Shown here: in pieces, positions 1 through 10,139 of the stretch
How positions within the stretch are numbered: position 1 is the stretch's first letter
Layout of the letters: the number at the start of each line of letters is the position of its first letter
Assembly: GCA_019671005.1 (NCBI GenBank)
Contig: CM033741.1
Coordinates: 620,001 to 684,000, forward strand
Origin: Hibiscus mutabilis
Lineage: Eukaryota > Streptophyta > Magnoliopsida > Malvales > Malvaceae
Length of the DNA stretch: 64,000 nt
Direction: 5' to 3'
Notes under the pieces: model-generated
The model's input: the letters and a program-made list of their open reading frames with translations, nothing else
Database searches by the model: none
Told to the model about the DNA's origin: nothing
Program-made: the position numbers and the translations under genes

Positions 1-169
1 AAATTAAGTCTTCAATAGTTTTAAAAATTAAATGGTTATGTCGAAACTATTTTTAAGCTCGACAAATAGTTTTTGAAAATGTATAAAAATTTAGATTTTA
101 TTGAAAATTCAGTTTTTGAAATGAAAATGAAGCTGTCACTGATCTATTGGGTTAGATAAATCGGGTACC

Positions 170-1001
170 TGTAACACTCCAAATTTTAGCCCGGTAATTT
201 TTCTAGTCCGATGATCGAGAAATGTTTTCCGATATTCAAATGTTGACTTTTGACATTGGGAGCAGTGCCTAATTGATTTAGTATAGCTCGATAAAATGAT
301 GGTTTGATGCAGAATTAAATTTGAACACCGGAAGTGGTTATTGGAAGTTAAAGGACTAAATTGAATAAAATGCATAAAGGAAAGGAAAGCATGACAGTTG
401 TCCCTATTAAAAAAAGGGGAAATATAAATTGTAAAAGAAGACATTTGTCTTCTATTTTTGTTTGCCAATTTCGAATAGGAAGAATGAAAGTGAGGTCTGC
501 CGCCAAGAGTGTTGTCTTGAATTGGATGGAGAATGTTTGTGTGTAATCGATATTGAGTCCATTTGTGATTGTTTGTGTGTAATGTGTTTTTCGAAATATA
601 TTGGATAAATTGGCTTTAAGTATGTTTTGGCTCAAACCGAGCAATTGCATGCTACCTAAGAAACTCATGTATGTTTTGCTTGTATTTGCTTTGCGAAAAA
701 ATTGAAAGTATCGAAACTATGAGAAGGGTTTCGAAACCCTTGAGCCAGTTACGATACCTTTATTTCTCCTCTAAAATCGAAAGTATCGAAACTTATCAGA
801 GATTTTTAAAAATTCCTATATTAGTCATTCGATGTTTGATTTGGGTCATGTTTGTTGTGAAATTCGTGGTTTTAAATAGTCTATGAACCTAAAACATTTT
901 CAAGTAAATAATATATGATTTTTTCGATTTGGTCTATGTTCCAATTAAGTGATGTAACATTTTCGGCCTAGTTCACGTTTAGGTCGGATATGGGTATTAC
1001 A
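170..1001. repeat. Solo LTR-like unit (Ty3/gypsy type)
   Basis: The unit opens with TGTAACACTCC and closes with GGGTATTACA, so it has TG...CA ends with a short inverted TGTAA/TTACA. It contains two copies of a GAAAGTATCGAAACT-like string near 705 and 779. This is the usual look of plant gypsy LTRs. No second LTR, primer-binding site or internal domain lies beside it, and the flanks (GTACC left, ATATT right) show no target duplication. It is therefore an old solo LTR or a recombined remnant. Orientation is not settled. It does not appear to carry a gene; the short ORFs in it are chance. Confidence 0.5.
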
Positions 1002-1489
1002 ATATTAAAAAAAAAAACAGATAAAAATTGAATTGAGTTCGAGAATCAGTTACAAGTGAAGAAGTGTTAACACTCCCACATGTAAAATTAGTATGTGGTT
1101 GCTTATTCGTTGTCGTTAATATTGAAATTATGAATTTGGGGTTTAATTTTAATTTACAATCCACTATGAATGCATATTTTATTTTTAAAAGGAAGTGAAT
1201 TCTATTTGGGAAATGAAACCGAGATCGTTTTTTTCAAATGTTGTAGCTCACTCCATTTTCAAAAAAAGATGTTATCCATTTCAAAAGGTTAATTAAGTTC
1301 GCACTTCGATCTATCAAAGATTATTCCATTAACCCCTAATGAAAGAACATTATTGCCTTGACAAATTATTAAAAAAATAAAATTATGTAATGCCATGACA
1401 AATTATTCACAGAAACATACATGATATGATTGAACTATGAAGGTTATTGATGTACGAAAATGAAATGTATATTTAAAAGTACGAGTTTA

Positions 1490-3690
1490 TTATTTTTTTT
1501 AAGTAATGGCCTTATTAAAAAATCCCTCTGCATCTTATTAGGGAGAAAAGAGTACCCAAATTTATTCAGCAGAAAAACCTTACAACAAGTTCATTCGAAA
1601 ACCAAAGGGCTATCAAAACCCAAAGATTACTTCCCTACTCAGCCTTTACAAATACGCAAACACACCACAATTCCTTATTGTTTGTCTCACATTGCAACAG
1701 ATAGCAGGCTACTTTTTTCTGTCGATACCATCTCTAGCTAACACATGTGCAGAGCAGTTGAATTCCCTAAATGCAAATTGAACCACTCTTCTATTTTCAG
1801 CACAGAAGGCATTACATTGGCTAACCAGACTTAGAAAAGCCGAAGGTGAAGAGGACGGTTGGTTAATCCACTGAACAGCCAAGAGGTTATCGGACTCGAT
1901 ACAAACAGGGTGAGAATCCATCCATCTTGACTAGCGAAACATAGAGCAGGCCTCCAAGATTGCACATAGCCCTGCGTAAGTTGGATTAGAGAGACCAACG
2001 GATTTAGAAAAACGAATTAGAACTTTACCCTCGTGATCTCGAAGGACACCACCTATACCAGCACTGCCGAAACTGCCCTTTACCACGGCATCCACGTTAA
2101 ATTTTAACCAGCCTGGAGAAGGGGGAATCCACGACCCTAACCTTGGTCTCTTAGTGCTTGGAGGAATGATTCCCGAAGCATTAGGCATGCGTATGAAATC
2201 AAGAACAGAGTTGATAGAATTAGGCCATTTACTCTTCACCCAATGACCAATTCGAATAAGTGCGAGATCATACACCTGAGCCGCTGATAAAAGCTTATTA
2301 TTAAAAACTCGATCATTCCCGCAAAGCCAAACCGTCCAAATAAGACCAAACAATGCCATGTTCCAAATGTGTTTGAGAGATGCTTTAATAGGTTGGCACT
2401 CTCATGTTAATAAAAAGGATGAGAAATCTGCTGGGATAATTAAACACAGGTTCCAACTCTTCCACCACAATTGCCACACCTCCCAAGTGAAGCTGCAATG
2501 ATAGAAAATGTGGTTTGTAGTCTCCATCTCCGCATTGCAAAAAGCACACAAGCACGAGTCTGAGTTAAGAATCCCTCTTTTAGCTAATTCCACGCGAGTG
2601 GGTATTCTCCCCGAAGTACCTTCCATACAAAAACTTCCACTTTCGGTGGAGCCTGTTTAGCCCACACAAGGTTACAAATAAAATCTTCAGATGAATCGGC
2701 TTTTGATACAATCTCACAGAAAGTTTTAGGACTATAAATACCTGATGATGAACCGACCCACACGATACTGTCCTTCCCGGAGGGGGAATTGGACGCTCTG
2801 CACAGAACATCCATGAACTGTTCCCACACAGGTTTTTCCCATTCGAACAATGGTCTTCGGATTTCGACCTTCCACTTCTAAACACTATTTACCTTCTAAA
2901 CACTTTCCCATCTTTCTTAATTGCTATGGAGAACAGTACTGGGAATGATAGTTTGAGAGATTTTACCTCGCTCCAATGATCCACCCAGAACTCGGCCTTC
3001 TTACCGTCGCCGATGACACATCTGATGTTCTGAGCAAAAAGGTCCTCGTTACAAGTTAATGGTCGAATGATGTTTTTCCAAACCCTAGAACCAGTTTGAC
3101 CCCGAATCGATTTAGGCAGCGGAGACTGATGATCGTATCCGTACTTCTCAGCTACTACTTTTCGCCAAAGGTGATCCTCTTCGCATCCGAATCTCCAGAC
3201 CCATTTGTTTAAAAGATATCTATTTTTCACTTTCAGATCCACCAAGCCCAGTCCACCTGCACTCTTTGATCTGCACAAGGAAGTACACCGGAAGGTTTGC
3301 CAAGACTGATTTAATCAAGGTAATGCGCCCTCCAATCGATAATGACTTCCCTTTTCAGCCATGCAAATGTTTATGAAAGCGCTCGATAATTGGCTTCCGC
3401 AAAGCAGCAGTGTTTCGAACATCGCCTAGCGGTAGCCCCAAATACGTGGTTGGGAGTTGATCATATTTACAGTTAATTAAAGCTGCCCATTCGTGCACAC
3501 GGCGATCCTCCACACCCACCCCGTAGAGCTTAGTCTTACTAATATTCAATCGCAAACCCAATGCTAGCTCGTAAAATCTCAAAATCCTCTTCAAGTTGCA
3601 GATATACACATCCTTTGCCTCAACAAAAGCAACCAAATCATCTGCAAATTGTAGGTGAGAGATGGACAAAGTTCCCCACCGGAATTTTCT
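1490..3690 (-). mobile_element. 5'-truncated, decayed LINE (RT, zf-RVT, RNase H)
   Basis: On the minus strand three conserved parts of a plant LINE ORF2 follow in order. The end of the reverse transcriptase (3696-3355) has the catalytic FADD motif inside SHLQFADD and the YLGLPLG segment. A linker (3278-2889, SAGGLGL, then VWK and WVDHW) leads to a zinc-binding reverse-transcriptase block (about 2640-2440, CAFCNAEMETTNHIFYHC). A plant-type RNase H follows (2100-1735, WLKFNVDA, GIGGVLRD, CIESDN). The reading frame is broken several times; for example a TAG at 1931-1933 interrupts RNase H in frame. The 5' half of the element (endonuclease and early RT) is missing. A T run on the plus strand near 1492-1500 may be its poly(A) tail. 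No target duplication was found. It is dead. Confidence 0.85.
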
Positions 3691-3745
3691 ATACACAACA
3701 TCTCGAACTCGTGACTTGCTTAAAGGAGACTGATAAACAAATCAG
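3668..3745 (-). repeat. SINE-like fragment
   Basis: This short stretch repeats the core of the copy at 4245-4412: a GGAATTTT...TACACAACATCTCGAACTCGTGACTTGCTTAAA-type block. It abuts the truncated 5' end of the LINE. It is read as a degenerate tRNA-derived SINE piece, mainly because two better copies occur elsewhere in the window. Confidence 0.35.
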
Positions 3746-4244
3746 ACATTTATGCACTCAACATATATGTACACAACATAGGTACTATAATAAATCATTT
3801 ACGCCTATCCGACCTAATCGTGAACCACTTAGACAAAGTTCAAATAAATTAAAAATTGAAAGTTCAAATGAGTAAATTTTCCACTATATTTTTAAATGTA
3901 GAAAAATGGAAGAGACAACAACCCCAAACTTGCAACAGCTCTGTCCCTAGATATCCGACGATGTCTATTCATATTCGTTATGAATCTGTTGGTGGATAGT
4001 AATTGTAACATGTGAGTTCGTAAAAATGGATTAAATGTCCACATATATTTTAATCTGCAATTTGAATTAACATCCTTAAATATAATTATGTGGATTCTCA
4101 CCCCCTCCCTAAGAATTAAATTGCACTCAATTTAGCAGCACTTGTGTCTATATAATAATACGTGATTTCATCTAAATCTAATTTTTATGTAGCTTTTTAA
4201 ATCCACCGTTGAAATAGATGATATTAATAGTTCAAAGAAGTAAA

Positions 4245-4412
4245 AAAGTTTTTTTTTCTTTCGGTCGTTCTAACTAATTCAGATCGATTCACTCTGCACG
4301 CCTGATTTTAGTGGGTGAGTCTCCCAACGGGAATTTTTTACATACACAATGTCTCAAACTTGAGACCTGCTTAAACGATATCAAGCTGCTCACTACTTAG
4401 ACCAACCCCATT
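4245..4412 (-). repeat. tRNA-derived SINE-like element
   Basis: Read on the minus strand, the unit starts GGGGTTGGTCTAAGTAGTGAG, which resembles a tRNA A-box region. About 40 bases later comes GGTCTCAAGTTTGAGAC, which resembles a B box. It ends in an A-rich tail (T run at 4248-4259 on plus). Related copies lie at 3668-3745 and 37527-37625. The A/B-box spacing and the tail fit a Pol III SINE. The boxes are imperfect, so this is a probable rather than proven assignment. Confidence 0.45.
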
Positions 4413-4458
4413 GATAAAAAAATAAAAGAAAAAATTGAATGTAAGAACTAATTTTTAA

Positions 4459-6515
4459 GGTATTTAGTTACATCTATCCAAATTGTACAGTTGAAGTCGT
4501 AGGCACTAGTGACCATTAAATTATAAAGTCGGTCTTATTTTAACCACCGAATTATAAATTTTATCAATCAAATCATTCAATTATTTAAATGATATCAATC
4601 AAGCTACTGACTATTAAAGTTAATGTACACGATGATGTGGCAGTTAAGTAAATTTGTATAATTATACATTTAGTCCTTCATATTTTCTCAATCAATCAAT
4701 TTAGTCCTAATTTAAAAAAAAATCAATAAATTCAATCCTAATAATTACAAATCATTACAATTTAGTCCTAATTTTAATATGAGATAATTTAATACTTTTT
4801 CTTCCAATCAGATTGTGACACCGTCTGATAAGTAAAAATTAAAAAAAAATGAAAATTGCAAATAAAGTAAACACCACATTTAACCACTAAGCTAGGCTAA
4901 ATTTTCAGTCAAAAGACAACATATTTTTATTATCTTATTTTTTTCCTAGTCCATACACACATTTTCCTCCATATCTTCTCCTCCACCGCATCAGTCCCCC
5001 TTTCAGCTCATGTAAACTCCTCTACATTTCTGCTCTTCCTTCACATACTAAATCTTGGTACCAATTTAAATCTTTGTCCAAAGCAAATCATATAAAGGCA
5101 CAAAATTTTGTATCCAGAACACAATTAATAAATTAGCTCCAAGATTCATGGTTTCAATTTAAATCTTAATCTTCATAAAGTTAAAGAACAAACTTTATTC
5201 ATATATAATCAAAAGCCCAACATTTAATTTTCTAAACACGGGCGGATCTAGGATTGGGAGTTAGAGGAACAAACATAAATATTTAAAAAGTGAGAGACAA
5301 ATGTATAATTAATCTATTTAAAAAATATATGTAACAAAGATAAATAAAAAAATTGAGGGTCGGGGGCATGGGTCCCTCCTGGGGCCTTATCCCTTCGTCC
5401 CCGGGTGCTAGCATCGGAAGCACAAAAACAAACAAAAAAAATTATCATTTTGATTGATTGTAGAGCTAACTCATATTATTAAATCATGAATTGCGAACAT
5501 AAAACCAAACATAAACCATGTTCCAAAAAATCAACAATGATGTCGTTCTGGTTTGAATTCTTATACATCTTATTTAGAGGTGAGCGCTCGATCGAGTAGA
5601 GTCAAAAAATTTTGAGTTATTCAAGTTAACGCGTTATATTTCACAACCCAAACTTTATTTGAAATTTTTTTGGTTCGAGTCGAGTTTATGAAATTCAATT
5701 CGAGTTTGAGTCGAGTTTGAGAGTTCCTATACAAATTTAATTGTAATTATTTATCATGTTATAGTATGGTTTGATTCAAATTTAAACGACCTTTATTCTT
5801 CATATATATTCTTCAGAGTTTTTCATATGTGGCATACATTTCTTCATATTTTTTATATTGGTGTGTGTGTGTATATATATATATCTAAAAATTTCGAGTT
5901 CTTCAAATTTCCATTTTACAAGTCAAACTTTATTTGAATTTTTTTTAGTCAAGTCGAGTTTATAAAATTTTGAGTTGAGTCAAAACGAGTTGAATTTGTT
6001 TGCCTCGAGTCAAAAAATTCGATTTTTTTGAGTCAAATTTTACTCACCCCTAATCTTATTTGTTCCATGTTCGGGTTCCTTTTAAACTAATTTTATTAAC
6101 CCACATCTCAATTGTAGGAGTTGGTTCAGTGGTCTTGGTGCATCAGATATCCAAGCAATGCCCATATTTGAATCACATTAAGGCAATTGTTTCTCATATT
6201 TATTTTCCTTCTCCCACCACCAGTGACATGTGTCATTACCTGATCAGAGAAAGAAAATAACACCGCTTGATTAGAAGATTGGATTTGTGAAATAAATTAT
6301 AATTAGGGTTAAATTGATAGAATGTGCAAGTAGCAAGATCAATTATGTAATTATACTATTTTCTTAACTACTACGTCAACAGAGAAAACTTTTAACGGCT
6401 AGTAGTTTGATTGATATCATTTAAACAGTTAAATAGTCTGATTAATAAAATTGAAAGATCAGTGGTCAAAATAGGATCAGACATATAATTGAGTGGTCAT
6501 TGATGTAGTTTATCC
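4459..6515. mobile_element. Mutator-like TIR element, 2.06 kb, non-autonomous
   Basis: The left end, GGTATTTAGTTACATC, matches the inverted right end, GGATAAACTACATCAATG. Inverted similarity continues inward for roughly 200 bases (the shared string AAATGATATCAATCAA occurs near 4589 and, inverted, near 6409). Flanks TAATTTTTAA (left) and TAATTTTAA (right) are a target duplication that differs by one T. Inside are a nested 477-bp MITE (5576-6052) and AT-rich DNA. No transposase was found. Confidence 0.6.
5576..6052. mobile_element. Nested MITE with perfect 9-bp target duplication
   Basis: The ends are AGAGGTGAG and, inverted, TAGGGGTGAG. The 9-base flank ATCTTATTT occurs on both sides (5567-5575 and 6053-6061) without mismatch. 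The body is rich in TCGAGT/GAGTCAAA strings in inverted arrangement. There is no coding capacity. It sits inside the older TIR element at 4459-6515, so it is the younger insertion. Confidence 0.75.
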
Positions 6516-6913
6516 TAATTTTAATATTGTCCAATGGTATCTTCTTTACATTTTTTTTATTAATTGGGAGTAGGTAGCTTAGGAAAAATATTACTAAATT
6601 ATAACATATATAACTTCTGGTTGAGTTGAAGTTATAAATATTTACTATATTTGTCATACTAAAGACGTGGAAAAATGAAAATAGTTTACATATAAGTATA
6701 TATTAAAAGGTTTACTATTCATTTTAAATATTTAAAAGCATTTGATTTAATATTGATTTTGTAAAATTTTTTCCTTTTCTATTGCATTTCTCGTATACTT
6801 TTCTAATAGTTTATAATTTTTTTTTACTTTTCTATTGCAAGAATATAACTTAGCTTATTTTGAATTTTTTTTAGAAAGTCATGTACAGTTGTTCTTATTA
6901 TTCATGTCTAAAA

Positions 6914-6937
6914 TCATATATATATATATATATATAT
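6914..6937. repeat. (TA)n microsatellite
   Basis: An uninterrupted AT dinucleotide run in AT-rich intergenic DNA. No gene is close. Confidence 0.9.
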
Positions 6938-7304
6938 TCGTTATATATATAAAATTGAAGTAGTTTTCTCATTTTGTATACTTTATTTATAACATTAGAC
7001 AAGTTAATTATTTTTAATATATATTTGATCATAAATAAATTTTACATTCTATTGTAAAAGGTAAATTTCACCGGAGGTTCCTTTTATTTAGTGCGGTTCT
7101 ATTTTGGTCACCCAATTTGAAAAAAAAAATTATTATTGCCACTTATGTTTTCAACCGCTACCGTTTTGGTCACCCAACAGTTATCCCCCGTTAATAAGAT
7201 GACGTGTCACGTTAATAAAAAAGTTAATTTTGAATTTGACCTTCAAACTTTTAAACTTTATATTTTCACCATCTTCACAAAAAAACCTCCCTTTCTCTAA
7301 AAAT

Positions 7305-7340
7305 TCTCTAACCCTAACCCTAACCCTAACCCTACCCCTA
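7305..7340. repeat. Telomere-like CCCTAA run inside TIR
   Basis: About four and a half CCTAAC hexamers followed by CCCTA variants. The right TIR has only a degenerate equivalent (AACCCGAACCCTAATCCC when inverted), so the run has expanded on one side. The unit is a hexamer, whereas most plant telomeres use CCCTAAA. It is best read as a local tandem expansion rather than an interstitial telomere. Confidence 0.6.
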
Positions 7341-7878
7341 CCCCCTCCCTCTATAAGTAAAATGCCAGTCGATTTACCCATTTAGGAATTCGTTTCCCAA
7401 ATGAGCATTACTAAATGGCTGCAACAAATCTGGAAATGGATAGAAGATTTGTTCCAAGAAGAACTCATATTTACATAGAATTGACTTAATCTACTAATTA
7501 TTTCCTATTTTTTTGTAAATTTATTGGAAGCTCACTAATAGCAGCAATATTTGGTAAGATATTTCACAATGGGGCGAATGTTTTTAGAAAGAAAGAGGAG
7601 AGATTCAAACTTCAAATAAAAACTATGAACCAATTGCAGGTATATTTCAAATTAGGAATGAAGGCTGATTTTAGTCAAACGTGTTACTCCATTTAAACCG
7701 CTAGACTTGTACAAATAGTTTGCAAGTAGATGAGGATGACATTTTAGAAATAAATTTAACAACATAAAAGGTATTGTAGTATATTGGCTCCAGAGCCTGA
7801 AATGTTGGTTTCAAAGTATCTTAAACTTAATCTGAACCTAAATCTTTTTCTACCTCAGTACTGAAAATATGAACTTAC

Positions 7879-8100
7879 CATGGCAAATTCAACAAAAGCA
7901 ATACGGGTTGAATGCACATTATCCCCTAAAAGCCTCAATCGAGTGACCTGAGAATAAAAAGAAAATTGATGTCAACCTTCAAAACTTCTCTACCTTTAGC
8001 CTTGTAGTCAAAACAGATGAAAAAGGGCATGCGTAGTATTGATACAATACTAACCTCACCACAGGTTGATTCATAGAAAGTCTTCATATCACCACTGGCA
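7879..8100 (-). pseudogene. Captured RRM gene fragment (CID8-like)
   Basis: Two exon-like pieces lie on the minus strand inside the Pack-MULE. The first (about 8100-8055) reads SGDMKTFYESTCGE and is followed by a GTTAGT donor. The second (7947-7879, exactly 69 bases) lies between an acceptor (ATTCTCAG) and a donor (GTAAGT). It reads LRLLGDNVHSTRIAFVEF in its core. This matches the second RNA-recognition motif of plant CID8-CID13 proteins (PABP-interacting): the phrase RLRLLGD...HSTRIAFVEF covers the loop and the RNP-1 strand. The intron between the pieces is kept, so the capture was from genomic DNA. The first piece stops at the TIR border. It cannot encode a working RRM alone. Confidence 0.75.
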
Positions 8101-8954
8101 TTTTATTTATAGAGGGAAGGGATTAGGGTTCGGGTTAGAGAATTTTTAGAGAAAATGATGTTTTTTTGTGTGAAGATGGTGAAGATATAAAATTTTAAAG
8201 GTTCGAGGGTCAAATTTAAAATTAACTTTTTATTAACGTACCATGCCATTTTATTAACGGGGCCAAAATAGAACACACACTAAACAAAAGGGAGCTCCAA
8301 TAAAATTTACCCTATTTTAAAATAATTTTATTGTATTCATTTGAAAACTATGTGCGTAGCATACAATTATATTACTAGGATGATCATTTGACCAAGACCA
8401 GGGGGTTTCGAACCAACTTGGCCCTTTAAGGTCGAATATTTTAAAAAAAATGGGTTTAAATAAGATTTTTGGAGGATGATGTCGGGTCGGATTCGGGTTT
8501 AGGATATAAAATACCCAACCCACCTGAAATAATAGTTTAGTTTTATTATAAATATTTAGGTATAATTTCTATAATGTTCACCTCTTTTTACATTTTTTTA
8601 ATTATCTCTCTATTTTATCTAATAAAAATAATATTTTATTTATATCGGGCCGGATCGAGTTGGGCCCAAATTTTTACTCTAAAATTCAAGTCTGATTCAA
8701 ATAGGGTAGAACATCATAAAATGCCGAGTTAAGTTCGAGTGAAAGTATTAAATTTTCAGATCGGGTGAAAGTATTAGTACTTAAATTTAACTAAGAGATA
8801 ACTACATAAATACTACCCCACCTATTCTCGCGTTATTGTTTTAGTACTCTACCTATTTTTTGGCAAAATGATATTTAACGTTACGTTTTTGTTTTGTTTT
8901 GGTACCCCAACTGTTAAAAACAAATGAAAATGATGACTTGGCTTATTTTTAATC

Positions 8955-9960
8955 GGGATAATCACAATTTCAGTCTCCAAAACTTATACATTTCTATAAA
9001 ATTGGTCCAAACTCTATCAACTTAATAATCATTTTAAATATTTGGGTTAGAACTGTAAATCCCTCATTTTATTTTTTCTTCCCCGAAACTCTAGCTTTTT
9101 TCCCCCAAGATTTAAGATAATTGGTTTACTATTTGTTTGAATCATCTTAAATTGTCTTAAACCGTAGCCCCATCTAAAATACTTGGTTTGAATCATCTTA
9201 AATCAAGCCATGGAAGCTGCATATCGATGTGCAGAACCAATTAACTTAAAATTTTCAAAGATTTGAGATAATTGGTTTTCTATTTGTCATTCTGATTTTT
9301 TTCACCGTTGCCCTGTAATTCAAAACCAACTAATTTTTTTTTTAATATTTGAGATGAAAATTGGTTGGATCTTCCTTTCTACCCTCTCAATTGTTTTCTT
9401 CCTCTTCTTAACCAAACCAACACAGCCCAATCCTTTTATTATACTCCATAAAAAAACAAACTCTGAATCTCCTTGCTTTCAAATTCTGAGTACACAATCT
9501 GTTTCTGTTTTTTCATTGGATTTGAGCAATGGGTATGACAGCAGATTCAGAGTTTCATGTTCTGGCTATTGATGACAGCATCAGAGATAGAAAACTTATT
9601 GACAGCATCAATGTAGGTTTGTAATTTTTCTGCTTTTTGCAAACTAAAATTGGAAATTTTGGCAAAACCTGGTTACATGATTTACCATAACTCTCTTTGA
9701 TTTAAAGTAGTTTTATGGGAGAAATTTGTCCAATATCTCACAAGTTTAATGAAAATTTATTTGGGTGTTTTTGCAAAAATCATCATCTCTGGAATGAAAT
9801 TCTCAAGGGAAAAAGGAGGGGTTAGGGTTTATGAGAAGAAGAAAGAAAAAAGGGACATTTGCAGTTTAAATCCAAACATTTAAAATAATGATTAATTGAT
9901 ATAATTAAGACCAAATTAATAAAAATATATAAATTTTGGGATTAAAAGTATGATTATTCT
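8955..9960. mobile_element. TIR element carrying response-regulator start
   Basis: The left end (from GGGATAATCACAATTT) is mirrored by the inverted right end (AGAATAATCATACTTTTAATCCC). Similarity continues about 130 bases through matching blocks (ATTTTAAATATTTGG on the left, ATTTTAAATGTTTGGATT inverted on the right). I could not find a convincing target duplication, so the exact termini are uncertain. The middle holds the first codons of a type-A response regulator plus what looks like its 5' leader. No transposase is present. Confidence 0.5.
9529..9624 (+). pseudogene. Captured type-A response regulator N-terminus
   Basis: A 31-codon ORF begins ATGGGTATGACA and reads SEFHVLAIDDSIRDRKLID in the middle. 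Plant type-A ARR proteins start in this way: a short leader, then VLAVDDS, whose acidic pair helps form the phosphoacceptor pocket, then DRKLIE. After SIN the match ends and the frame reaches TAA. The receiver domain (its phosphorylated Asp, Thr and Lys) is absent. It lies between the TIRs of the element at 8955-9960, so it is read as a captured fragment, with the upstream 150 bases probably derived from the donor 5' UTR. A short peptide could still be translated, but nothing here shows that it is. Confidence 0.7.
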
Positions 9961-10139
9961 AAACATTTGCAGTTTTTTATATAATTAGTACGCCCTATTC
10001 ATAACACGTGTATTTACTGACCCAACCTTTACATTTGAACTTATCCGTACAGCCCATGTCACGTGTGTTTTCCACATGCGATGACTTCATCAATCCCAAA
10101 GATGAAAAAAATGTTTTTTAATATTATAATATGAAAAAA

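Larger units (their letters stand above)
7059..8312. mobile_element. Pack-MULE-like TIR element with captured RRM exons
   Basis: The ends AGGTAAATTT and GGGTAAATTT (inverted) start long TIRs. The left TIR runs to about 7369 and the right from about 8098. Both contain TTTTGG and GTTAATAA blocks, CACCATCTTCAC, TCTCTAAAAATTCTCTAACCC and CCCTCTATAA near their inner borders. Flanks TATTGTAAA (7050-7058) and TATTTTAAA (8313-8321) form a 9-base target duplication with one mismatch, the size expected for Mutator-like elements. There is no transposase. The middle holds two exon-like pieces of a host RRM gene on the minus strand, described separately. The left TIR also contains a short telomere-like (CCCTAA) run. 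Confidence 0.8.

Noticed and set aside
7305..7340. Interstitial telomere
   Set aside because: Short hexamer run inside a TIR, not the CCCTAAA heptamer of most plants, and mirrored by a degenerate version in the other arm.
9354..9572. ORF of 72 codons with a hydrophobic start (possible secreted peptide)
   Set aside because: It overlaps the captured ARR start in another frame and lies in the leader-like part of the TIR element. Only the 9529-9624 frame has a recognisable family match.
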